Shown piece after piece: positions 16,197 through 23,387 of a DNA stretch of 38,563 nt. The notes under the pieces were generated by a model. The model worked only from the letters and a program-made list of their open reading frames with translations. It searched no databases and had not been told where the DNA came from. A program made the position numbers and the translations under genes. Numbering within the stretch: the stretch's first letter is position 1; the number at the start of each line of letters is the position of its first letter. This DNA is from Paracoccaceae bacterium. GTDB taxonomy: Bacteria; Pseudomonadota; Alphaproteobacteria; Rhodobacterales; Rhodobacteraceae. The stretch covers positions 1-38,563 of the forward strand of contig JAAXIY010000043.1 of the NCBI GenBank assembly GCA_012270125.1, given 5' to 3'.

Positions 16197-16683
16197 ACTT
16201 TGGCTTTTTGAGGAAACTATAAACACTGACGTTTTAGCTCCCGGTTTTTACATGAAATCTCCAATAGACGAACTTTCAAAACACTGTCTAGAAGCCATTC
16301 GACCAGAGTTTGCTTCCAATGTAAGAAAGGGAGATGTTATCTTAGCAGGTGAAAATATGGGAGTAGGTTCTTCTAGAGAGCAAGCGGCAGAGGTTTTGAA
16401 GTTTCTTGGTGTATCATGCATAATTGCAAAAAGTTTTGCAGGTATTTTTTACCGCAACGCCATAAACTTGGGTTTACCTGTTTTTACCTTACCAAGCGAA
16501 CCTAGCCTACCCAAACAATTTGTTGACGGATCATTTGTAAATTTTGACTTCGACAGCACCACACTTAATTTGGAACAGCCAAGCCTTCAGGTCAAATTAG
16601 ATCCTTTGCCAAAATTTTTGCGGGAACTTATAACTGATGGTGGCTTGGTATCACATCTTGAAAAACGTTTTAGTGAAAAGTAA
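16189..16683 (+). CDS. Aconitase-superfamily hydro-lyase, small subunit (LeuD/DmdB-like)
   Basis: 164 residues, the swivel-domain subunit. Its ATG overlaps the large-subunit stop by eight bases (ATGGGTAG), so synthesis is coupled. The family signature is clear: NTDVLAPGFYM near the start, GENMGVGSSREQAAEVL at about 54-70 (the substrate-binding GxGSSRE loop) and AKSFAGIFYRNAINLGLPVF at about 83-102. The short length and GVGSSREQA version fit the isopropylmalate/homoaconitate/dimethylmalate dehydratase group and not full-length aconitase. Works with the preceding gene product. Confidence 0.85.
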   Translation: MGRLWLFEETINTDVLAPGFYMKSPIDELSKHCLEAIRPEFASNVRKGDVILAGENMGVGSSREQAAEVLKFLGVSCIIAKSFAGIFYRNAINLGLPVFTLPSEPSLPKQFVDGSFVNFDFDSTTLNLEQPSLQVKLDPLPKFLRELITDGGLVSHLEKRFSEK

Positions 16684-16692
16684 GGGCTGATT

Positions 16693-17541
16693 ATGCTAAA
16701 ATCCATAATTTCGAGAGATATACTATTAGCTCCTGGTATCTACGATGCGCTGTCAGGGCTTATAGCCGAACAAGCAGGAGCGCGAGCTGTTTATCTTTCA
16801 GGAGCTAGCATAGCTTATACACGTTTTGGAAGATCAGATGTTGGACTTGTTTCAGCCTCAGAAGTACACGACACTCTCGCAGCAGTAACTGATAGAATAC
16901 AAATTCCTGTCATTGTTGATGCAGATACTGGGTTCGGTAATGCGTTAAATGTTCAGCGAACTATTCGTAACTTTGAGCGGGCTGGAGCTGCCGCTATTCA
17001 AATAGAAGATCAATCATTTCCAAAAAGATGTGGGCATCTTGATGGAAAAACTTTGATATCCAAAGATGAGATGGTTGGCAAAATTAAAGCTGCTATTGAT
17101 GCTCGAAAAGAGACCAACACTTTAATTATTGCAAGAACAGATGCTAGAGGTGTTGAAGGCCTTTCCGAAGCAATCGACAGAGCGCAAGCATACCAAGAGG
17201 CAGGGGCTGACATTCTATTTATCGAGGCGCCTCATTCAATTGATGAAATGAAATTAATTAGAAAATCGTTTGGTGAAGATATTCCTCTTTTGGCAAATAT
17301 GGTTGAAGGAGGAAAAACACCTATAAAAACAGCAAATGATTTGAAAAGTTTAGGATTTAATATCGTTATATTTCCTGGAGGCGCTGTCAGGGCAGCCACT
17401 TTCCAATTGCAACAATATTATGCTGGGCTAATAGAAAACGGCAGTACTTTAGAGTTTTCCGATAGCATGCATAATTTTGATAGTCTAAATTCTGTTATTG
17501 GGACACCTGAACTGCTAAAATTAGGAAAAAAATACGAATGA
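16693..17541 (+). CDS. Isocitrate lyase/PEP mutase-superfamily lyase (Dml/PrpB-like)
   Basis: 282 residues, starting 9 bases after the small subunit. TIM-barrel lyase: Mg-binding Asp76 and Asp78 in VDADTGFGN, Glu105, and the catalytic loop K111-R-C-G-H115, where Cys113 is the usual general acid-base of carbon-carbon lyases in this superfamily. IARTDAR follows at about 147-153. Members cleave 2-methylisocitrate, 2,3-dimethylmalate or related alpha-hydroxy acids to pyruvate or succinate plus a second acid. Its place right after a hydratase pair favours cleavage of the hydration product, as with 2,3-dimethylmalate lyase giving pyruvate and propionate. PrpB is an alternative, but no methylcitrate synthase is adjacent. 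Confidence 0.85.
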   Translation: MLKSIISRDILLAPGIYDALSGLIAEQAGARAVYLSGASIAYTRFGRSDVGLVSASEVHDTLAAVTDRIQIPVIVDADTGFGNALNVQRTIRNFERAGAAAIQIEDQSFPKRCGHLDGKTLISKDEMVGKIKAAIDARKETNTLIIARTDARGVEGLSEAIDRAQAYQEAGADILFIEAPHSIDEMKLIRKSFGEDIPLLANMVEGGKTPIKTANDLKSLGFNIVIFPGGAVRAATFQLQQYYAGLIENGSTLEFSDSMHNFDSLNSVIGTPELLKLGKKYE

Positions 17542-17568
17542 ATTCTGCAAAGTTTACCGGGGCTTAAT

Positions 17569-19230
17569 ATGGACGCAGTGACGCTTGCCATTCTAAAGGG
17601 CAGATTGGAGCAAATCGCCGATGAAATGGATGCCACATTATTTCGTTCGGCCTTTAATCCCATAATTGCTGAGGCCCATGATGCAAGCCATGGTATTTAT
17701 GATAGCCAAACAGGAGAAACTCTAATCCAAGGAAAGTCTGGATTGCCAATTTTTGTAGGCGTTATGGCTTTTGCAGTTAAGGCAGTAATTGAAAAAGTAT
17801 CAGCAGGAGATGATCTTAACGAAGGGGATGTTTATATATTCAACGATCCTTATGACGGGGGAACCCACCTTTCTGATTTTCGTTTGGTTAAGCCTGTTTT
17901 TAGAAATGGTGCTGTTTTTTGTTATATTGCTTCTGTAGGCCATTGGCATGATGTGGGCGGCAATGTGCCTGGAAATTATAATCCTGAGGCAACCGAGAGT
18001 TTTCAGGAGGGAATTTTAATTCCGCCAGTAAAATTATTTAAACGGGGTCAAATTAATCAAGATATAGTAGATATCCTGTCTGCAAATTCACGATTACCTA
18101 ACTCTCTATACGGAGACCTAAACGGCCAAATAAACGCTCTCGACTTAGGCGAAGAGCGATTACACTCACTTCTAGATGAATATACAGAAGAAAATATTTC
18201 AAATGCGTTGAAAGAATTATGTGAAAGAGCCGAAAAAATGATGCGGCAAAACATAAAAGCTTTACCAAACGAAACTATTTCGATCGAAGACTATCTTGAT
18301 AATGATGGTGTTACAGATGATCCACTAACCCTTGCGGTCGATTTAACCATAAAAAATGATAAAATGGTTATTGATTTTAGCAGATCAAGTAAAGCCTGTG
18401 CTGGGCCAGTCAATATCTCTAAATCAACAACAATTGCGGCAACGTATGTTGCTTTGAAACATATTTTCACAGACGTTCCCGCAAATGCTGGTGTATTAAA
18501 GCCTGTTGAATTTATCATACCTGAAGACAGCTTTTTGAGCGTACGTGCTCCAAAACCGGTTGGTGGCTATACTGAAACAATTTTAAGACTGATCGACGTA
18601 ATTTTTCAAGCTTTTCAAAACTCGGCAAGCGATAAGGTAAATGGATGTGCATATGGAACAATCAATGCATTATCACTCTCTGGATATCGAAAAAATGGAA
18701 GTAGATGGGTTATGTTTTCATTCTTTGGTGGTGGTCACGGTGGCCACCCTGATGGTGATGGATTAAATCATGGCAATGCCCCAATTTCTACCGCAACCAT
18801 TCCACCGCTTGAAATTCTTGAGGCGGCTTATCCTGTTCAATTCACCAAGTGGGGTCTGAGACCTGACTCAGGTGGAAAAGGAAAGCATCGGGGTGGTTTG
18901 GGCGCTATTTACGAAATAGAGTTGCTTGAGGAACAGGCTAATGCATTTCTGTTTGGAGAACGTGGAAAATTTGCTCCTAAAGGGGTTTTAGAAGGTGAAG
19001 CAGGTGCATTGAACCAATTCTTTTATGGTTATAAAGCGGATGATCCTCCAGAAAAACAATCGTCACCACCTTTAAAGTCTAAAATAACAGGAATTAGTTT
19101 AAAAAGAGGGCAGCGTGTAAGGCTTGAAACTCCCGGTGGTGGTGGTTTTGGCAGAGCTTCTGAAAGACCTTTGGAAAAATTAAACTACGATCTAGAGCAA
19201 GGGTATATAACGGAGACAAAAAATGACTGA
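17569..19230 (+). CDS. hyuB: Hydantoinase/oxoprolinase family subunit B (HyuB)
   Basis: 553 residues, ATG preceded by CCGGGG. Family start MDAVTLAILKGRLEQIADEMDATLFRSAFNPII and the downstream EAHDASHGIYD, FNDPYDGGTHLSDF, GHWHDVGG and GGGHGGHPDGDG segments identify the HyuB/oxoprolinase-beta family. With HyuA it forms ATP-dependent cyclic amidohydrolases (N-methylhydantoinase, 5-oxoprolinase) or, in other branches, acetone/acetophenone carboxylases. It lies 27 bases after the lyase gene and overlaps hyuA by eight bases (ATGACTGA). The true ring substrate is unknown; a hydantoin, lactam or cyclic imide is likely given the rest of the operon. Confidence 0.92.
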   Translation: MDAVTLAILKGRLEQIADEMDATLFRSAFNPIIAEAHDASHGIYDSQTGETLIQGKSGLPIFVGVMAFAVKAVIEKVSAGDDLNEGDVYIFNDPYDGGTHLSDFRLVKPVFRNGAVFCYIASVGHWHDVGGNVPGNYNPEATESFQEGILIPPVKLFKRGQINQDIVDILSANSRLPNSLYGDLNGQINALDLGEERLHSLLDEYTEENISNALKELCERAEKMMRQNIKALPNETISIEDYLDNDGVTDDPLTLAVDLTIKNDKMVIDFSRSSKACAGPVNISKSTTIAATYVALKHIFTDVPANAGVLKPVEFIIPEDSFLSVRAPKPVGGYTETILRLIDVIFQAFQNSASDKVNGCAYGTINALSLSGYRKNGSRWVMFSFFGGGHGGHPDGDGLNHGNAPISTATIPPLEILEAAYPVQFTKWGLRPDSGGKGKHRGGLGAIYEIELLEEQANAFLFGERGKFAPKGVLEGEAGALNQFFYGYKADDPPEKQSSPPLKSKITGISLKRGQRVRLETPGGGGFGRASERPLEKLNYDLEQGYITETKND

Positions 19231-21277
19231 GAAAATAGTCATTGGGGTAGATGTTGGAGGAACATTTACCGACATTTTAGCCTTTGATGAGAAAACCGGA
19301 AAGGTTTCAGTTGCGAAAACACCCTCTACCAAAGAAGATCAATCCAAAGGTTTCTTGGAGGGCATACTCAAGACCACACAAGATTTATCGTTAGTTTCTA
19401 CTATTATTCACGGAACTACCGTGGCTACCAATGCTCTTTTAGAGAGAAAGGGAGCAAAAACTGGAATTATTACAACCAAAGGTTTTCGTGACGTTCTAGA
19501 AATGCGTCGCCGCGATCGTCCCAAGACTTGGGGTCTTTGGGGAACGTTTGCCCCAGTTGTAGAACGAAAAAATAGATTAGAGGTTAGTGAAAGAACTTTA
19601 GCAGATGGAACTATTAGAGTTTCAGTTGATGAAAAAGAAGTTGAAAATTGTGCAAAAATTTTGATGGAAAATGGATGTTCTGCTGTCTGCCTGTTTTTTA
19701 TCAATGGATATGCTAACTCAGAGAATGAAAAAAGGGCAGCAAAGGTTCTTCGATCAATCTGGCCCAATAACCATGTAAGTATTGCTACTGAAATTCTGCC
19801 CGAAATTAGAGAATTTGAACGTTGCTCTACAGCAACTTTAAACGCTTATTTGCAACCACCAGTAGCGAATTATCTAGAGCGATTAGAAACTAGAATATCT
19901 AATGAAAAAAAGAAGTCTGAAATTTTAATAGTGCAATCTAATGGTGGTGTGATGTCCGTTGAAACGGCAAAATCTCTTCCCATAAGAACAGCCCTATCTG
20001 GACCAGCAGCAGGAGTTGTTGCCGCGCGCCAAATTGCCAAGGCTGCTGGTTTTGAAAATATTATAACTGGAGATATGGGCGGAACATCTTTTGATATTTC
20101 TTTAATAGCAAATAATCAAAACATGCTCACCTCACAGGCTAATATTGATTTTGGGATGACCATAAGAACACCAATGATCGAGATGACGACCATTGGCGCA
20201 GGTGGGGGTTCTATAGCTCACATAGACTCAACAGGGCTTCTTGAAATTGGTCCTGAGTCTGCTGGCTCAGATCCTGGCCCAGTATGCTATGGCTTGGGAA
20301 ACAGTCGTCCGACTGTTACCGATGCCAATTTAGTATTAGGAAGAATTGATGCAAGCAACCCTATTGGTGGAAAACAAAAATCTTTGGATTACGAAGCTGC
20401 AACTCAGGCCATAGATAATCATATCGCAAAAAAACTGGATCTTTCTATTCACGATGCAGCGGAAGCAATAATTAAAGTTGCAAATGCAAAAATGGCGGGA
20501 GCCATCAGATTAATCTCAATAGAACGCGGATATGATCCCAAAAAATTTGCCTTAATGCCTTTTGGCGGTGGCGGCGCTCTACATGCTGGAGCATTAATGA
20601 AGGATATAGGCTTATCTGCCTCTATAGTCCCTCGTTATCCAGGCGTTAATTCTGCCCTTGGATGTATTATGTCTGATCTGCGTCATGATGAGGTCAAAAC
20701 ATTAAATGTTTCTTTAGCAGAATTGGACTGTGAAAAACTGGCAAGAACCATCGAAGAAATCACATTGGAGTCAAAAAAAATAATTGATCGGTCTAAAGCT
20801 TCACTAACAAAAAAAGAGCGAATTATTGAGCTTGATATGTTGTACTTAGGGCAAACACATGCAGTTCCAGTATCTATTTCAGACAACTTAAAAAACTTAA
20901 CGAAGAAGAATATAGAAAAAGCCTTCTTAGAAAGCTACACACGTGCCTACAGTAGACCACTTGAAGGAATAAGTATTAGAATTCTAAACTTGAGAGTATC
21001 TATGGTTGGGGTGCGGCCAGACATAGATTTATCTATTTTTTCCAAAGGTGAGCGTGCAAAGGAAATTAGTAGTTGTGTGATCTCAAATCAAAAAGTTTAT
21101 TCGAATGGAGCCTGGCATCAGGCTAAAATTTTCGATCGCTTACTTTTACCCAATGGCTCTATAATTTCAGGCCCAGCTCTACTTACGCAACCTGACGCTA
21201 CAATCTTTATTGAACCCGAAATGAACGCAAAAGTTGATGTCTATGGTAATATAATTTTGAGTGAAGAGGTGTTTTAG
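19223..21277 (+). CDS. hyuA: Hydantoinase/oxoprolinase family subunit A (HyuA)
   Basis: 684 residues. N-terminal ATP-binding actin-like fold: GVDVGGTFTDILAFD at about 8-22, HGTTVATNALLERKGAKTG at about 64-82, then LSGPAAGVVAAR and GDMGGTSFDIS in the middle, and a C-terminal region with FGGGGALHAG. These are the hallmarks of hydantoinase A / oxoprolinase alpha. It supplies the ATP-dependent activation in ring opening with HyuB. The RRRDRPKTWGLWGT segment at about 93-107 is typical of the N-methylhydantoinase-like branch. The gene overlaps hyuB and is followed by a hydrolase starting immediately after its stop. Confidence 0.92.
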   Translation: MTEKIVIGVDVGGTFTDILAFDEKTGKVSVAKTPSTKEDQSKGFLEGILKTTQDLSLVSTIIHGTTVATNALLERKGAKTGIITTKGFRDVLEMRRRDRPKTWGLWGTFAPVVERKNRLEVSERTLADGTIRVSVDEKEVENCAKILMENGCSAVCLFFINGYANSENEKRAAKVLRSIWPNNHVSIATEILPEIREFERCSTATLNAYLQPPVANYLERLETRISNEKKKSEILIVQSNGGVMSVETAKSLPIRTALSGPAAGVVAARQIAKAAGFENIITGDMGGTSFDISLIANNQNMLTSQANIDFGMTIRTPMIEMTTIGAGGGSIAHIDSTGLLEIGPESAGSDPGPVCYGLGNSRPTVTDANLVLGRIDASNPIGGKQKSLDYEAATQAIDNHIAKKLDLSIHDAAEAIIKVANAKMAGAIRLISIERGYDPKKFALMPFGGGGALHAGALMKDIGLSASIVPRYPGVNSALGCIMSDLRHDEVKTLNVSLAELDCEKLARTIEEITLESKKIIDRSKASLTKKERIIELDMLYLGQTHAVPVSISDNLKNLTKKNIEKAFLESYTRAYSRPLEGISIRILNLRVSMVGVRPDIDLSIFSKGERAKEISSCVISNQKVYSNGAWHQAKIFDRLLLPNGSIISGPALLTQPDATIFIEPEMNAKVDVYGNIILSEEVF

Positions 21278-21278
21278 C

Positions 21279-21884
21279 ATGTCGTTTGATCCCAAAAAGG
21301 CAGCTGTTTTAATTGTTGATTTGCAAAATGATTTTCTTGACCCAAAAGGTGCCTATGGAAGAGCAGGACAAACAAGCCCAGAAATTGCCGCTTTGCCATC
21401 GCGTGTTTTGCCTTTGCTTAATACGATTAGAAAGGCTGGAGGGTGGGTTATATCAACACAATTTACGCTTGTGCCGGGCAAAGCCGGCGAACCGTTCATA
21501 TCACAACATCTAAAGAGACTACGTCCTTTTTTAGGAAAAGGTGATTTCGCCCCAGCGTCATGGGGAAACTCACTGGTTGATAGCCTTCAACCGGCAGACA
21601 TAACTGTGGAAAAAGTTGCCTATTCAGCATTTTACCAAACACGAATGGAATATTCACTTTCAAAAGCTGGCATTAAAACTTTGTTCATATGTGGAATCGT
21701 AACTAATGGCGGTGTTGCATCAACCGTTCGTGATGCGCACGTCAGAGATTTTCATACGATAACTTTAGAAGATGGATGCGCTGCATTTTCACAGGAAACA
21801 CACAAATTGGCCATTCAATCTCTTGAAACGGTAGGGGAAGTGATGAAAATACACGATGCTATTTCTCTAATAAACGGAAACTGA
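21279..21884 (+). CDS. Isochorismatase-fold hydrolase lacking the nucleophilic cysteine
   Basis: 201 residues from the ATG at 21279, with GAAGAGGTG upstream; a GTG at 21261 inside hyuA was rejected. The cysteine-hydrolase fold is clear: Asp14 in LIVDLQNDF and Lys112 in VEKVAYSAF are the first two members of the D-K-C triad. The third should be the Cys in a TxxCV motif, but here the segment reads C138-G-I-V-T-N-G-G145-V-A-S-T, so Gly145 occupies the nucleophile position. True isochorismatases such as PhzD also have Gly there. The position after hyuA would suit an N-carbamoyl or half-amide hydrolase, but the missing Cys argues for a different hydrolysis or for a binding role. Confidence 0.88.
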   Translation: MSFDPKKAAVLIVDLQNDFLDPKGAYGRAGQTSPEIAALPSRVLPLLNTIRKAGGWVISTQFTLVPGKAGEPFISQHLKRLRPFLGKGDFAPASWGNSLVDSLQPADITVEKVAYSAFYQTRMEYSLSKAGIKTLFICGIVTNGGVASTVRDAHVRDFHTITLEDGCAAFSQETHKLAIQSLETVGEVMKIHDAISLINGN

Positions 21885-21886
21885 TT

Positions 21887-23281
21887 TTGGCTGAAGTAAT
21901 TGTAGATGATGGCTTTTCTGCAGCAGTAGAAATTGACTGTTTAATAATAGGTGGGGGAGCAGCCGGGCTAACCGCAGCTTTAGCGGCGGCGGAAGACGGC
22001 GCTTCAGTTCTGATAGCCGAGCGCGAGAAACAATTGTCTGGATCTACAGCCCTATCATCGGGACTAATTCCAGCAGCTGAAACAAGGGCACAAAAAAGAC
22101 AAAATATCAATGATAACAAGAAAGCTTTCTTTGAAGATATTATGGGGAAAAATAATAACTCCGCTGACCCCAAGCATGTAAATAATTGCGTTGAAAATAT
22201 AAATTTAGCCCTTGATTGGTTAGAGGAAAAACATGGAATTCAATTTCACGTCCTAGAAGATTTTTTATACCCAAATCACACAAGTTTTCGTATGCATGCC
22301 GTTCCAGAAGTCACTGGGGAAGGCTTGATTAACTATCTAGAAAAAGCAGCTGCAGGACTCGATATTTATATAAGCTGTAACCTTCAAATAATTAATTTAG
22401 TCAGATCAAATTCTGGAAAAATTTTGGGTGCTGTTGGTAAAAGACCGGACGGTAAAATTGAAAACATATCTGCACAGAATACTATTTTAGCCTGTAATGG
22501 ATATGGTGGGAACCCTACATTAATATCAGAAAATATTCCTGAAATGAAAGATGCTATTTATTTTGGGCACACAGGAAACCAAGGCGAGGCGGTTATCTGG
22601 GGTCGCCAACTAGATGCAAAAATTGGACACCTATCAGGATACCAAGGGCATGGCTCTGTGGCTCACCCACATGGAGTTCTGGTAACTTGGGCTTTGATGA
22701 TGGAGGGGGGTATTCAAATAAATAAAAAAGGTGTTAGGTTTTCAAATGAACATAAGGGCTATTCAGAACAGGCCGTCAACGTATTGTCACAACCAGAGAA
22801 AATTGCTTTTAACATTTTTGATGAAAGGCTTTGTGAGCTTGGCCGGAAATTTGACGATTTTCGAAAAGCAGAAAATGCCGGTGCTCTTGTAAAAGGTTTA
22901 ACTGTTAAAGAGTTGGCAACCAATATTGGAGTGAATGAAACCTCATTGTCTGAAACTATGCTAAACATCGATGCTTTAGCAGAACAGAACGCTCGGGATA
23001 GTTTTGGGCGAGAATTCAACATCAAATCTCGTCTTAAACCACCTTATTACGCTGTCAGAGTTACAGGTGCACTGTTTCATACCCAGGGAGGCCTGTTAGT
23101 AGACAAATATGCACGGGTTATCCAGGAAAGTGGTTCAATTATTCAAGGTCTGTATGCCTGTGGCGGCGCAGCCTGCGGTGTCTCGGGACCGGATGTTTCT
23201 GGTTATCTTTCTGGCAATGGTCTTTTGACAGCCATAAGTCTGGGCTACGTAGCTGGAAAATCTATTAAAAGAATTGAATAA
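21887..23281 (+). CDS. FAD-dependent dehydrogenase, fumarate reductase/KstD/TcuA-like flavoprotein
   Basis: 464 residues from a TTG start at 21887, two bases after the previous stop; no ATG or GTG fits before the FAD motif. The dinucleotide-binding GGGAAG is at 22-27, followed by SGSTALSSG at 51-59 and a C-terminal FAD segment GLYACGGAACGVSGPDVSGYLSGNGLL. This is the FAD_binding_2 family, including fumarate reductase, ketosteroid dehydrogenase and tricarballylate dehydrogenase, which act on alpha-beta carbon bonds next to a carbonyl. No signal peptide or flavocytochrome domain is visible. It ends the operon and may create the double bond that the aconitase-like enzyme then hydrates; that order is inferred. 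Confidence 0.87.
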   Translation: MAEVIVDDGFSAAVEIDCLIIGGGAAGLTAALAAAEDGASVLIAEREKQLSGSTALSSGLIPAAETRAQKRQNINDNKKAFFEDIMGKNNNSADPKHVNNCVENINLALDWLEEKHGIQFHVLEDFLYPNHTSFRMHAVPEVTGEGLINYLEKAAAGLDIYISCNLQIINLVRSNSGKILGAVGKRPDGKIENISAQNTILACNGYGGNPTLISENIPEMKDAIYFGHTGNQGEAVIWGRQLDAKIGHLSGYQGHGSVAHPHGVLVTWALMMEGGIQINKKGVRFSNEHKGYSEQAVNVLSQPEKIAFNIFDERLCELGRKFDDFRKAENAGALVKGLTVKELATNIGVNETSLSETMLNIDALAEQNARDSFGREFNIKSRLKPPYYAVRVTGALFHTQGGLLVDKYARVIQESGSIIQGLYACGGAACGVSGPDVSGYLSGNGLLTAISLGYVAGKSIKRIE

Positions 23282-23301
23282 ATAAAGTCTTTATACTAAG
23301 A

Positions 23302-23350
23302 CGCCCTTAAATTTCGATTGGCCTTTTTAATTTTACTGGCTAAAAGGGCG
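23302..23350 (+). terminator. Weak nested stem-loop after the catabolic operon
   Basis: Outer arms CGCCCTT at 23302-23308 and AAGGGCG at 23344-23350 enclose an inner TTGGCC/GGCTAA pairing. It follows the last gene of the operon by about 20 bases. There is no T-run after the structure, so it is at best a rho-independent-like or RNA-stabilising element. Confidence 0.3.
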
Positions 23351-23387
23351 CCCAATCCTACCCACAGTTACTTTGGAAAACAAAATT

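Noticed and set aside
14922-16683. Annotation as leuC/leuD of leucine biosynthesis
   Set aside because: The cluster motifs differ from leucine-pathway enzymes and the neighbours are a C-C lyase and hydantoinase genes, not leuB or leuA.
16693-17541. Annotation as 2-methylisocitrate lyase prpB
   Set aside because: Possible by family, but no methylcitrate synthase or propionyl-CoA gene is nearby, and the hydratase pair suggests a Dml-like role. Left as a family-level call.
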